Shown here piece by piece: positions 1-12,885 of a DNA stretch of 64,000 bases (within the stretch, counting starts at the first letter, position 1; every line of letters begins with the position of its first letter). Under the pieces are notes generated by a model, which was given only the letters and a program-made list of their open reading frames with translations, searched no databases and was not told where the DNA came from. The DNA lies in contig JADLSH010000110.1 in the NCBI GenBank assembly GCA_016169945.1, forward strand, positions 62,001 through 126,000. Reading direction: 5' to 3'. A program made the translations under genes and the position numbers. This DNA comes from Trachythela sp. YZ-2020. Taxonomy: Eukaryota > Cnidaria > Anthozoa > Malacalcyonacea > Clavulariidae.

Positions 1-50
1 CGTATGTATGAAATGAAATACGTAATATGCAAATGTCAACACAACACAAC

Positions 51-643
51 AGCATGGATGCACCTCTCTCCTCTGCAGAGCCTCCTTAAGTATTTACAAA
101 TAACTTACATGAAGTTTCCTGAATAAAAGTGAGCGCGCGGGGAGTGATGGGAAGATTCAAATGAAAGCGAGGAGGCTCTGCCAGATAATGCAAAAAGTAT
201 GGTTTTCGAACCAAACTTTGTTTGACTGCTTTGACATCTTTTTAAACCTGAAATGGACGGAAATGTGGAAGAAATTGAAATAAATCTTCATAATCTGACT
301 ATCGAAGGTCAGTGGAGTCATTTTTATAAAGAAATTTTGCAATTTAGAGGATATTTTCAGTCAACATATCCATATTCATTTGCAATTTCTCGCTATTTTT
401 CAGTGCAAACTGACAGAAGAAGATATTAATGTTGGATTCACTCCAGGAGAGTCAAGTACGCCTGAAAAGGAAAGTGGAAACATCTCTGAACACTCCTCGA
501 AGGTTGTATCTTCGAACCGCCATATTTATTACATTAACTAGCAGAGGCTACTTTTATTTCGCTCTTCCCATCACTCCCTGCACGCCCACTTTTCCCTCAC
601 TAGAAACTTCATGCAAGCCTCATGAGAGAGAGATGGATGCACA
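51..643. repeat. Inverted-repeat (MITE-like) element
   Basis: The stretch at 51-154 is matched in reverse complement by 564-643. Shared blocks include CTTCCCATCACTCCC, GAAACTTCATG and a GATGGATGCAC-like block. The arms are diverged, and I could not fix exact termini or a target-site duplication. The interior has no credible coding sequence. Likely an old non-autonomous foldback or MITE. Confidence 0.55.
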
Positions 644-1501
644 ACATTTACGTACGCGCTACAAACCATGTAATATAGCGTTTGTCTTTTAAAACTTTGC
701 ACTATCCTTGGATCACTAGTTTCAACTTCAAGGCATCACCAGTTCTGCACCTTTCCTGAAAATGCAGGAAAAGGAATCAGTGGCAGTGAAGAATATATAA
801 TATACCTATATAAAATATTGTATTTATACTCAACAAAGGTAGTTGTTTTCGTCCGGCACATCAAGATATACTATACATTTTAATCTTAAAATAAATGCAG
901 ACCATTTGTATCTTGACAAAAATATTTCAAATATTGGCAGTCTTTGCTGTCAAAATCTATTCAGCTTTTGAACACGAAACCACTAGTTTCGTGGGAAAAT
1001 GAACTAAAAATTGCACAAATATTACACAAAAGCTCATAAGAAACAACTTTACCTTCATATACATCTTACCTTCATATACATCCTTATAATATCACTCTTC
1101 TAGCATATTTCTACAGAAATAACTCGAGCTTTTTCAAGAAACCTTCGAACGAAAAATTGAAAAAAGAGGGGAAAAGAATTATTCTAGTCAGGTGATTAGA
1201 CTCCTGTTAATTGGTAGTATGGTAATTGGATAGTTTGCTTAATATAACTACCGGAGAATTACCCTCGCATTTTCTTGCCAAAAATGTAAACAATAAATGA
1301 ATGAAAACATTTGTATATTTAATGTCAGGTATTTAAAAGTTCTTAACACTCAGTTCAACATACAAAGCAACTCTAGTTGTTGAAAGTAATTGAACTGAAG
1401 TTATGCTGTAATCATATAAAATTTAATGGGTTCCACGGCACTGAATGCCACTTAATGTAAGCTTAATAAAACTTGCAGTTTATACATAAAACTTGTTTTA
1501 G
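644..1501. other. Gene-free stretch
   Basis: AT-rich sequence with no reading frame, RNA gene or repeat that I recognise. Confidence 0.5.
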
Positions 1502-1821
1502 GGGCTGTTTATATGGAAACCAGGATGACTAACTAACCGGCCTGTCCGGTGCTGGATGAATTTGTGTTGTGTTTCTATGAGAAAATTTCATCCCAGTAAG
1601 TGGGATAATTTTGTTGTTTTGACATTTGGTGGCAGCGTCTCATTGAACTTTCATCTCGGCAACTGGGCAGGCCTGGTTAGCGAGTGTTTATATGGGGACA
1701 TTTTTATCCTGGTAAGCAAGAGCCGACTTTTCCATATAAACACACAGTAATTTTACTATAAATAAATTACATAGCAGATCTTGCTAAGCGAGCCAGCCTG
1801 GCATACACTGGCAAACAGCCC
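1501..1821. mobile_element. MITE with GGGCTGTTT ends and TTTA flanks
   Basis: The left end reads GGGGCTGTTTATATGG and the right end AAACAGCCC, giving short terminal inverted repeats around 320 bp. TTTA stands immediately outside both ends, consistent with a 4-bp target duplication. The interior repeats a TTTATATGG-type block (about 1,510, 1,689 and, inverted, 1,732). No coding capacity; non-autonomous. Confidence 0.6.
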
Positions 1822-1873
1822 TTTACTGCTTTGCCTTTGGGGGACCAAATCCGAGTTAACTATCTCAATATAC

Positions 1874-2410
1874 TTAATGTGCTGTGCTGCACTGTGTTAT
1901 GTTGTGCTTTTGTGTATTGTGTGGTGTTCTACCATATTTTACTGACCTGTGATGCTACATTATACAATAGTATCTGGTACTCTGAGTTAATGTGCTGTGC
2001 TGCATTGTGTTATGTTGTGCTTTTCTGTAGTGTGGTGTCCTACAATATTTTACTGACCTGTGATGCTACATTATACAATAGTATCTGGTACTTGAGTTAA
2101 TGTGCCAGCCGCACTGTGTCATGTTGTGCTTTTCTGTACTGTGTGGTGTCCTACCATATTTTACTGACCTGTGATGCTACTTTATACAATAGTATCTGTA
2201 CTCTGAGTTAATGTGCTGTGCCTCACTGTGTTATGGTGTGCTTTTGTGTCTTGTGTGGTATGCTACCATATTTTACTGACCTCTGATGCTACATTATACA
2301 ATAGTATCTGGTACTCTGAGTTAATGTGCTGTGCCGCACTGTGTTATAAGTTGTGCTTTTCTGTAGTGTGTGGTGTCCTACCATATTTTAGTGACCTGTG
2401 ATGCTACATT
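1874..2410. repeat. Tandem array, unit about 110-113 bp, 4.7 copies
   Basis: The landmark TTAATGTGCTGTGC or a variant of it starts at about 1874, 1987, 2097, 2208 and 2321. Each unit also carries CTGACCTGTGATGCTAC and ACAATAGTATCTG. The small cysteine-rich reading frames here are by-products of the repeat. Confidence 0.9.
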
Positions 2411-5080
2411 GACATCCAACGAGAGAAGAACATTCTTCACTCAAACAGTTAAGCATCGTTTCCAGGTCCAATAAAACAGAAATAAATGATAGAATGTGAA
2501 TAAATGTATATATTTTTTAAAATTATCCTGTCTACATGCCATAGCAAAAATGAAAAGTATATTTCTAGCTAGTATAAATTTAATGTTTGTAGCATAATGC
2601 ATTATAATTTTTGTAGAAAATCATTATTATAGCTCTGGTCTGCATGTAATAAGTAGAGCCAGTCAATTAGGTGTTTTATTTTGCTTTATATATAGTATGA
2701 GATTTTGAGGTGATTAATGGTTAATAACAAACCTGAGAAAAAGAGCCCAGCAAATGACTTCTCAATATCTTGTATGTAAATATCTTCAGGGACCTCTGGG
2801 AATGTGAAAGAAGACAGCACAGAGTCCTGCCCCCCATATAGGAGTAGGTCTCCTAAAATGTTTTAAAAACAGCACAAATTCATTTACAATTTGAGTATGA
2901 GAAATGATCGAAGATCTAAGGTACACTGCTGTCAAATCACAGTGTGTGTGTGTGTACAATTTTATTATAGGTACTCAATCTTTCTGCTTGAAAATAAATG
3001 GCAGAAAGCACATGCATGGGAATAATTCAGTGAGCATAAAACAGAAATTCTGTTTTTAGAAACCAAATTAATGATATTCAGATGGGAGTTGAGATTACAT
3101 TGGCCAGGACACTGGCAGGAAAAGTACAATTTTTAACTTTTAACAAGATTAAATTAAATTGGGTAAAATTATCAGTATTGCATTGGTTTTAATGTTTTAT
3201 ATATTTAATACGTAAAAAATATACGTAAATACACTAAAATGCTTTTTGTTTTCCAGAAAAACTCTTTTCGCAGTCACTGCTCATCATTTGGACATGAAAA
3301 ATATTTCCTGAACATACAACACTGTGTATAAATCTTTTTTTCCAGTTTGCGATTGATAATTGCAATATTTTCTCATATGCATTCATTGATATTAAAAATC
3401 ACTGCCGCCATCTTTAGTTCATTTCCCTGCCAGGCGCTCTTTGTTGTGACCTCCACGCCGCTTTCAGCTTAGCCAATGATCTATACAATTAGCTGAATGC
3501 ATCAATTTTCCTTTTTTCCTTAAAAGCGCCTGGAGTAATGAGGCTGGTTAGTGATGACAAGGATGCAATCTCTTGAACTCAAATAATATATTTAGAATGG
3601 GGAATACTTTCTCCATTTTCACTACATATGTATCAACATAATTAAGACTTAATAAGGACTCAATAAAGACTTAATAATAATAATAATATTAAAATCTTAT
3701 GTGAAAGTTGTAGCTGATATTTGAAGTGGTTAAATCTTTAAATAAAGCTATACACTAGGACAAGATGGACTCTGAGTATTTAACTGCCAATCTGCCTTCA
3801 CAAAAAAACATACTTTAAGGTTTTTGGGTTAAAATGCTAAAAAAAACTCCAATTGAACTGTGTTTAAACACATTGCTGAACACGATTGCTGAACGTTTTG
3901 TAACGCTAAATAAACACTGCCTGAACGACCTGTAAACTCTCTCTGAATGCCCTAAAAAAACATGTTGATATAAGCCTATTATGATATTAATTGAGATGTC
4001 ATAGACAGCCTATTTAATAACATTGTACATGTGTCTATGTAACTATATATAGCAATTCCTTTCACATTGACAAGCATAATTATAAAGCATGACATATCAC
4101 TTATGTAATTATTTAGGCGATTATACAATCAAGTATAGTAACTTAAACAAAAAGCTATACTAGTAATATTCATAGAAATTAAGTACCGTTTTACGGCCTG
4201 AGGTTTTCAAACGACTTACCTCAGACACAGCTTTCCACTCCGATCAATTATTAATAACCGCATTTATTGCTTTGTTTTAATAGTGCGACAGCTTGCTATA
4301 TACCCAATCTACCCAGAATAGCCAGATTCTGTAGAATATAATTAAACACCACATTAAAACCACATATCACTTCACCGTAACCACAGATGCTTATCGATAA
4401 GAATGTTTCAAATTTTGCAATAATAAAGAATTTTTGCCAAATAATTGCTGAAAATTTTAATCTTTCTGAATGTTCAAACAGGGCAATATTTCATGAACAT
4501 ACATAAGTAAAAACCAGCTCTGACAACGTATTAGCTTATGTTGAAAGTACAATAACATTTATATATACAGTAAGCATCCATTGTCATCATCATACAGTAC
4601 TGCACAGCCTTTGCACAGTTATATGATTAATCACGCCTGTCAAAAATGCATGCAAATGCGCCAATTAGAAGTGTCCACTTTTTTTCTAATTACCGAGAAG
4701 GAAAAAAAGTAACACTGGTGACTAATTCTAATTTTGAAAATCGCACTTTTTCTCTTGGCTGTGGTACGTTGTGGGATGTGTAAGAATATATAGGTCTATA
4801 CGGATGTGAAAGGGGATGTTCTGTGGATTATTTTGATGCCAAGGTTGCTATGGTTACCCTATTATTATCCTGGCTTGCTGAGTCCTTCTTCCGGACTTTC
4901 GCACCAGTTGCGAAGTGTCAGAAACTCGCTGAAATTGACAAATTTCAGCTAGTTATATTTTTTTGGTTTTTGCTCTGATTGTGTTTGTTCTTTGATCATT
5001 TAAAAGTTTAAGTGTCCATTTAGAATGGTATGTTTTTGTTTTTTTAATAATTGCGCAATACAAGCGGTTCAATGTCGGTG
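2411..5080. other. Gene-free AT-rich stretch
   Basis: No supportable gene on either strand. Minor simple repeats only: GT dinucleotides near 2,942 and TAA repeats near 3,672. Confidence 0.5.
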
Positions 5081-5196
5081 AGTTCATGCGACAGAAAAGG
5101 TTAGGTTTGTTGTTAGCTGCATCCTCGCAGGACAGATGCTGTACATGAGGCATTTTACAAACATGAGCAAAGAAATTATCCATTCCATATTCTTTC

Positions 5197-7562
5197 TTAA
5201 CTTGGCTTCGTCAATTTTGACATTCCCTGTGGCTGACCTATTGAAACAGAAAATACAATTGATGGTGAGTGGTAAACTGGTAATGAGGAAATGGCAGAAC
5301 ACGTTTCAAGGTAAATAACTATGTAAGGATCACTGATATTATTAACAACTACCTTTCTCCGCATAGATGCTCTACAAGGCAGTCGAGATCTAACAATGTC
5401 AAATACTCTTGCATCTGTGTGATCCAAAGCCAATAGCTTGAGGTCTTTTTCACAATCCTTCTGGTCTCTAACCATCCACTTGTATACAGTTTCTTGGTTT
5501 TCATCTTTTCCTGTTCCTACAAGCAGCCAGCCTGGAACCAATTTAACCCCCTTGTATTTTCCTTTGCGGATGTCTTCCATGCAGCCATCAAGAGGGCCAA
5601 ATTGCTTGGCGGGTTTGGTCAAACTTAGCACCGCTACGTTGCTTAACTCACTTATGACCTTCGGAGACCACACACATAATTTCCAAATTGGGACTTGTAA
5701 ATCTTGCAATCTAACAAGCATCTCAATTGCTGGTCGCCTTACGTCTAAACGTGCCACACATGTCAATACCAAAGTCTTTACCAGCTATTTAATACTCCTT
5801 GACTTGGTTATACTTGTTTTCTCTAAACGTCTCGATGTACACAGGCAATGAGGTCATAAACTTCTCAAACTCATGGTATTGAGATGTAAAAAATTGTGTA
5901 GAGCAAGTCCTGTTGGTTACAAGAAGTCGCTTACATTTTGACTGGACTGCTTGGCTCTTTGCTAAGGCAAACATTTTGCCACGATTAAATATCTGATGAA
6001 TCGTTGCACTTCGTGATACCAAGCGTGAAAAAAATTCAGACGAATTTCCACTTTTTCCAGAAAGAAGACCATCTGCTGCAAGATGAACTGAATGTGGTGG
6101 GTCCCATATGACTCGGTCAAAAACAGGATCTTTCTTTTTCAGCAACTTATTCAGTTTTTCCCAAACATGTTTGCTTGGTATTGCCCATCACATACAGTAC
6201 CTTGCCATGACTGTGTAAGTTCGTCATCTCCGATGCTATATGTTGAATTGATTGTATCATACACGTTGTCAGCAAGTTTATCTGCTGTTGCGTCAGTGAT
6301 TCCATCATCAACATCTTCAAGGTTGTATTTTGTTAGCACTGTATTGAGTGCAACTCTCACTAAATTTTCTGTAACTTTCGTCACTAGGTGGCGTCGTTTT
6401 TTTAGACGATCAGCATACTAAAATGTGAAATAAAATCTGATGAACAAATCTTGCTGTATTTTACTGTAGCAAAACAAAAATTCATAAAATTATTCCAAAG
6501 GGTATAGATTCTTTTAAAATCATCCTTTCATCTGCAGTGCTTCGAAATGAACTTGGCTACTTGTACAGGTAATAATGTGTTGCTTCACAGTATTCTTTAC
6601 AGAATACCATTCTTGTGCTCCACCTTTTAAAAGCATGTCACTTTGTTGGCATTGAAAAAACAAGTCCGTACTCAAGTTTACTGAATACCTGTAAAAAAGA
6701 ATGTTAAAATGAAATAAATGTATTCTACTTAGGAATGAGTAATCTAATTGTTTGTTTGTAGTTGTCCATTAAAGGATGTCTCATTGACATTGTATGATTT
6801 GTATCTATTTTTAGGTATTTATCATGAGTCTCTCTTACTCCCTTACAAAACACATGATTTTAGCTATGAATTTCTGACCAACAATTATTAAACAGTAAAC
6901 ACAAATTATATTGAAGTATCTACACTAACATACTTTCCTACTCCTTTCTTCGCTGTTTTCACAATGTCATTGTTTTGAGTCTTTTGACTTGTATCATCAC
7001 AGCTGGTGAGATAATCAAAACAAGTTTTGCCTCTTAAAACTGATAGATCACCACTTCCACCACCAAAAAACTCAATTTCTTTGCACTTGTCTATCATTTC
7101 AATTATGTTTTTCATGTCTGGCCAGGAGGTCATCATGTTTTTTGCACAAATGGAAGATAACACCAAAGGCTTTTGTCGTTCATTCAATCCAACATTGATT
7201 TTCTGTCCAATGCTTAATTTAAAATCCTGAAATTCACTTACAAGATTGTCAATTTTTTACTCAAGAGACAAATCAGACTTGGGCACTTCTGCTTTATTAG
7301 CTTTAGCAGCAAAGTTCATGGTTGATTGCTTTGATTTTGTAGTGATCATTTCATAAGCAGACTCATGCAAACTTTCTGGACCAGTCACATCACAAGGATC
7401 TTCTGATTTTGTGATCTCTGATTCAGTTTCAATTTGTGACAGCGAAGATCCTGCATGGATATTAGCATTCGCTCTGTCTGCAATTGTTATTGTCGGAATT
7501 GTTGCAGTATCGGCTGTATCGCTATCTTTGGAATTAGTGGACTTTCCTTCTTTTGAAGACAT
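5197..7562 (-). pseudogene. Broken transposase-like gene, possibly hAT-related
   Basis: Leftward coding blocks at 7562-6906, 6384-6151, 6145-5789 and 5772-5197 appear to be one decayed protein gene. The first block is a Ser/Thr-rich 101-residue stretch. It is cut by an in-frame TAA at 7257-7259, after which coding continues in the same frame (KIDNLVSEFQDFKLSIGQK) to 6906. Near 6165 the frame shifts between CDGQYQA and VWEKLNKLL, and again near 5772. The third block contains WDPPHSVHLAADG, followed about 70 residues later by a TQFFTSQYHEFEKF-like segment. That order resembles the region ahead of the dimerisation domain in hAT-type transposases such as the KIAA1586/ZNF862 group, but I do not see a clear catalytic triad or zinc finger. 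The function is therefore uncertain. At least three disabling changes mean it is not expressed as an intact protein. Confidence 0.4.
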
Positions 7563-7774
7563 TTGCTAGCTTTTCAATTTTTTGTGTTTCATGCTTGATA
7601 ATGTTCTCGGACAATTTCCATTCCAACCGTTTAGAATGGATAAATATTAAATTTTGTTGGCATCTCACTCGATTGAATAATAGTTGAAGGGTTTTTGTAG
7701 ATGGAAATTATTGAGTGTAAATTCTATACGTTTATTAGACCTAACCAGGAACAGTTTGGAAAAATGGAACTATA

Positions 7775-7848
7775 GGTCCCTGGCAGGAATTGAACCTGCG
7801 GCCCTGCGATTCCGGTGCAGCGCTCTAACCAACTGAGCTACAGAGTCC
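7775..7848 (-). repeat. tRNA-derived SINE head or tRNA pseudogene
   Basis: Read leftward this gives a tRNA-like body with a good A box (TAGCTCAGTTGGTTAGAGCG) and B box (GGTTCAATTCCTGCC). The anticodon loop reads CCGGAAT, lacking the normal T33. That and the imperfect anticodon stem favour a tRNA-derived SINE over a functional gene. Confidence 0.6.
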
Positions 7849-9446
7849 AGCTGTCGAGCTCTAACCACAACAAGTTCATGTATATATGATGGTAATGCCA
7901 TGTTAGGTTATGGCTAAATATTAAGCAAGAAAGGCCACGTCTGTGTGACCATTTGAGATACCCATTCTCTAAATGATCTTGCAGGGGGTGGGGGGTGCCA
8001 GTGTACATAGCGATGTAAATAGTTCCTGTGTATAAAAGGTTATCCAACCACTTGAAACTTGAAAGAAATGTTTTATTTATTTTTCAGGTGGGTGGATAGC
8101 ATTCTAAACTCCGCTACTATTTTCTAAATATGTGATTTAGCTCAGACAACCAAAACAAATTTCAATATTTCACAGGTGATACAGATTATACCTAAAGCAT
8201 ATACGACATATTCCCCAGGTTTCCTTTTTATCATTATTGGTTACTTTTCTACGCTTTACACTTAGCTCTTCATGTGATTCATCTGACTGGGCCTTTCTTT
8301 TTCTAAACTCCTTTCCCACCAATTTACTTGCTTTTTTACTTCTTTGTGTTTTGAAATTTTTGCTTCTAAGGAGAGATGGAAGGAAACCTAAATCTTAAAT
8401 AAATTTAATAGTCATAACCTAATTTAAATGAAGCTACATCTGCTACAATCTATAGGAAATATTTACTGTCATGGCACATGCTTTACCTTAAGCGGCAAGA
8501 GTCAGCCTTCTGCCTTACGGCTTGCAAGATAATTCAATTGTTTTTTAGCGAAAATTATGCCTGAATCGAAGATACCAAACACGCAGCCACTGGTTTACAG
8601 AATCCCATTTCCAGCAGAAAGATTGCTGGTGTAACAGCCTTTTTCCTGCATTTTGCATCGCAGATTTTGCAACAAAAAAGCTTAGTATAATGTTGGAAAA
8701 TGTTGTTGTTTAGCTGTGGCGAGGGGTTGCTGCATGCATGTATTTCTAGTAATATATATATTTAATATTTTGAATTCGTCTTGTATTAAATATTGTACTT
8801 GGGTAGCAGGATTACTATGGATTAATCAAATAATCAGACACCATCCTACCTTCGTTTAACTCCATTGACCATTTTCTCAAATTTGGGGCTGCACATTTTG
8901 GCACGTATTTGTTGTTTATAACTTTATAGGCCTGCTGAATTTGCGGTCAGTTGACCCTGAGGTCCCCGATTACTTGGTGTAAAATTTATATTTCCTTCCG
9001 GTTCACCGAAGGCAAATTAAGCGATTTTATTATTTAAAAAAATATTTTAAAAATTCGATCTAAGGATTTGAAGACAGTCAATTTGTATGTTGTACCATAC
9101 GGCAGCATACTATGGCACGCCGTTTCGGCCAAAAGTATTCGAGAATCACAATTCATGTTGAGAATCACAATTCATCAAGAAATGATCGAACACCCAGAGT
9201 TCCAGACGATTATTTTACCACGATAAGGTATTTTTGAAATTTTTCATCTTAATTTTACTAAAATGTTTGAACGAAATTTGAAGGAGATTTTGTTATTTTT
9301 GAAGAAAATTTCTGTCAAAATATTTTGTGAAAATCTTTTTTTGTGAAAATCAGAACAATGAAGGGAATGTGGAGCCAATGTAACAGACAGTAGAACTTTC
9401 CAAGGACAAGAAGTAGAAACATAAATATTAATAGGAAATACTGAAG
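7849..9446. other. Gene-free stretch
   Basis: AT-rich, with no supportable gene. A short (AT)n run lies near 8,753. Confidence 0.45.
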
Positions 9447-9743
9447 ATGGTTGACCGTGATGGTAATAGCAGCGATAAACTGGATCGTGGAAGAAGACTT
9501 TTGGGGGGTTTGCTTGACAACGAACAAGAGCTTACTGCCATTTCAGGTGCTTTAGAAGGCACAAACGAAAATCAATCAAGTAGCAGCGTAACTCCAGGGT
9601 TAAGTTCGAGGTCAACAAGTGCCAATGGTAACGCAAGTTCTGCCTCTGGTTATGCATCAGCAAGTTCAGCAAACAAAAGGCCGCCGTGGCTGGGTTTCAA
9701 ACTCACGACCTTCAAATTACTAGATCGAAGCTCTACCAACTGA
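9447..9743 (+). CDS. Ser/Gly/Ala-rich N-terminal fragment, unknown
   Basis: A 98-codon frame starts with ATG after an AT-rich leader. It encodes an acidic then Ser/Thr/Asn/Ala-rich stretch with short degenerate repeats (SASGYASASSAN). From about 9680 the frame runs into the tRNA-like repeat, so the real C-terminus has been lost or the frame is accidental. Composition resembles the disordered N-terminus of a retrotransposon gag or a nuclear protein. I do not recognise the family. Confidence 0.3.
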   Translation: MVDRDGNSSDKLDRGRRLLGGLLDNEQELTAISGALEGTNENQSSSSVTPGLSSRSTSANGNASSASGYASASSANKRPPWLGFKLTTFKLLDRSSTN

Positions 9744-9754
9744 GCTACACGGTC
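9680..9754 (-). repeat. tRNA-Thr-like SINE head, left arm of palindrome
   Basis: Leftward tRNA-like sequence: GACCGTGTAGCTCAG, then an anticodon region containing CTAGTAA (AGT, Thr-like), then a degraded T arm. It is inverted relative to the copy at 9838-9904. The two share flanks (GTCTTCAATCCGTCCTGACC), forming a palindrome centred near 9,795. Confidence 0.65.
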
Positions 9755-9837
9755 AGGACGGATTGAAGACTGGAAATTATGAACTATATATATAAAATAT
9801 GAATTATATTCATAATTTACAGTCTTCAATCCGTCCT

Positions 9838-9904
9838 GACCGTGTGTAGCTCAGTTGGTAGAGCGTTGATCTAGTAATTCGAAGGTCATAGACGGCCAGC
9901 CAGC
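9838..9904 (+). repeat. tRNA-Thr-like SINE head, right arm of palindrome
   Basis: Rightward copy of the same tRNA-derived sequence, with an A box (TAGCTCAGTTGGTAGAGCG) and the same AGT-type loop. The T arm is degraded, so this is a SINE or pseudogene rather than a working tRNA. Confidence 0.65.
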
Positions 9905-10870
9905 CTCGAAAAAAGTGACTGTCGATGGCATTTTTTGTTACAAGCAGGAAACCACACTAAATGTCATCGGAGTGTGTTCACTTTGACGGTGAAAGTGGTT
10001 GCCCTCCGTAATTATTCTATTTATGTAGCGAAATTGGAAGGTTTTTATAACGACATTTCGATAGATGGGATTCCATTTAAAAGCAGTTTTCGATATCATG
10101 GATTTATTGTAATTGGTTCACTGCCTAATTAGCATGTGCAAATTTCTCCTTTTCTTAATTGTCATAACTCAAAGTGACATGCTAATGAGAAACATGGTAT
10201 TACTGGCACTTGTTAAAATACCTGTGTGGAGGCAAGTTTCATTATAAAGATGGATTTATTAGAACGAGTGGTTACCCAAAGGCTTAAATTCGTAAATTAT
10301 TGCGTTTTATTTCGAATATTTACCGATTTTGAAGGTCTATGTGTTATAGTGAAACTACGTGTTTGCGCCAACATGCTGTTTTTCAACCATTTACATTCCA
10401 AAACTCGACTGGCTCAACAGAAGTATATTGTGTTACACGGGTGGCAACCGGGCGTGTAGTACCGATTCGTATGTAATCTAAACATATGTGATTGTTGCCT
10501 GTCTGTAACACAACAAAACATATTGTTGTGGCTTCTTTTTGAAAGGTCGTGTTTTGATGTATTTGCGCCATGTTTCTTATTAGCATATCATTTTGAATTA
10601 TACGAAAGAAGATTATCCAAATTTTACAAATGTTAATTAGATAGTCAGCCAATTAAAATAAAACACTGATATAAAAAACAGCATTCGAAAAAAATCCAAT
10701 CCTTCGAAATGTTTTAGAAAACCTTCAAATTTTAGCACATAGATAAAAATACGGTTGGCAACCACTCTCACCCTCAAAGTAAACACTATCCTGAGACATT
10801 TTGCGTATTTTCATGCTTGTAACAAAAAATGCCATTGACAGTGTTTTCTAGACACTTTTTTCAAGCTTGG
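9903..10870. repeat. Long inverted repeat, arms about 300 bp
   Basis: 9,903-10,200 is matched in reverse complement by about 10,560-10,868. Shared landmarks are GGCATTTTTTGTTACAAGCA, GTGGTTGCC, ACATTTCGA, TGCTAATNAGAAACATGG and AATTGGNTGACT-like blocks. The arms are clearly diverged. Small frames in the interior look accidental. The arms continue outward into fragments resembling the adjacent tRNA-derived repeat. Confidence 0.65.
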
Positions 10871-11229
10871 CCGGTCGTCTATCACAGGTTCTAAACCCAG
10901 CCGCGGCGGGCAGAATTTTCTGCTTACGCGGTCTGGAAATTATGAAATACATCACTCGAGAACATTTTCTCCTTATCATATTACCGAGTGAACAATAACA
11001 CAACATAATATATATATATATATATACGAAACGCAAAGAGTGCTCGACAACATATAGTTAGAGCAAATTATAGATTTTCGCTTACCTCAAAACTTGTCTG
11101 CAACAGGCTGTTTCATCTGTAAAAGAATCATCAGGCAGTGACAAGTATCGAAAGAAATATCGTTCGTAGACCTAAACCTACACATATATTTGCACCAGTA
11201 TATCGGTTGTGCACTCTTGTTTACGTTAT

Positions 11230-12250
11230 TCAGTTCTATTTAACTTCAAAATGCGGCAATTTCGATTTGACTTATTCACTAAAGAATATCCCCATACCAT
11301 CACAGGATGCTTATTTGAAAAATTTGATTGAAAAAGTGGGAAGTGTAATAAAACATACGAGATGGAAAGCTAATTTCTTTCTTAATGTGAAAACCAAAAC
11401 AACCATTTCAGCCTTGCGTCCAACAAAACACCTCCTTCTATTCCGGAAATGAAACCTTTCAAGACGAAAATATTACAATTTCGGCCATATAGGAACCAAT
11501 TTCAGAAATCTTTGACTAACGATCTAACGAAAATTAATTCATCTCCCCAACATTTTCATTTTTGCAGACAAAACTAGGAATATTTATGAAACCTCGCTCG
11601 ACACATACAACAAGCTCTTACATGACAACAAGATGAAATTGATTCAGAATTAAAAACATTTCGAACAATTTAGGAATCAGCGACAGAATTGAAAAATTTA
11701 AAATGCGAAGCATTTATATCTTTAAAAGGTCACAAAGAAAATTTCGAAAATAATCCAAAATGCCGATTAATTAATCCCGCTAAAAGCGAATCCGAAAAAA
11801 ATAAGCAAAGTCAATGGAGGAATACAAAACAAGTCATTCAGTGGTTTGGCAATATAAAAGATATGACAGACACAGTTTTATTTCGTTTGACATTGTCGAT
11901 TTATACCATCCATTTCTGAAAACTATTGGACCAAGCTTTATCTTGGGCTTCAAATTTGGCTACTATTCCTGAAACAATATTTCAATAATAAAACACGCTA
12001 GGAAATCTCTCCTTTTCGATACTGGAATTTCATGGATAAAAAAGATAGCGAGAGTTTGTTTGACGTTACCATGGGCAGTTTCGACGACACAGAAATTTGT
12101 GAGTTAGTAGATCTTTTCATTTTAAACCACCTGAGTAATTAGTGATTAGTCTACACATAGGATTGTTATTAAAGATGGATTTGTGGTGTTTCAATGTTAC
12201 GAAGGAATGTTTCTCAGATATTTTCCTCAGATATGGATTTTGATATCAAG
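11230..12250 (+). pseudogene. Penelope-like RT, N-terminal and palm part
   Basis: Pieces in shifting frames recall the Penelope-like RT order: a segment with NIFIFADKTRNIYET followed by YNKLLHDNKMK, then LINPAKSESEKNK, a palm A-like region ending in SIYTIHF/PSISEN, then SLFDVTMGSFDDTEICELVD and a degraded GLYRDDGL-like stretch near 12,165-12,190. Stops and frameshifts are numerous. The coding similarity ends where the terminal-repeat-like sequence begins at about 12,262. Confidence 0.65.
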
Positions 12251-12885
12251 GCCGAAGCTCTTTGCGACAACATATACTTAGAGCAAATTATAGATTTTCG
12301 CTTACCTCAAAACTTGTCTGCAACATGCTGTTTCATCTGTAAAAAAGAATCATCAGGCAGTTTACAAGTATCGAAAGAAATGACCGCTTATATGCTTCCT
12401 GCAGGAGCGTGGGGGTGTATGTGGGAGACAATGTGTGCATGCATGGCTTTGTTTACGCAAAATTTATTGTGATGAAGACACCGTGAAATTATTTCGGCTC
12501 TTTTGTTGAGAAACAATTCTTGTTTTTCTTTCAAAATACAAATTTTTCTTCTAAACATAAATTGCATCGTTTTGATCCTCCCGTGTACAAGTTATGTTTA
12601 GAAGAAAAATTTTTGTATTTTGAAAGAAAAACAAATATATATATATATACATACAATTTTTCGTTGTCCGTGGCAGAACGAAGAGTGCTCAATAACAGAA
12701 TATGAAAGAGCAAAATATAGTAGCTTAATCTTAAAATATATTCACCATTACACAGTGTTTCACACCTCTTTCAAAGCGATTTTCAGGCGATCCTACTCAA
12801 ATGATAATTTGTTTGAATAAACTAACAGTTTGCTGACATGTTAAATTATTTATGCATGCGTTTAAAATTTTGCATGCTAAACGAA

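Noticed and set aside
1831..2401. Cysteine-rich reading frames repeating LLTCDATLYNSIWY
   Set aside because: They lie entirely in the 110-113-bp tandem array, and the peptide repeat follows the DNA repeat. No independent coding evidence.
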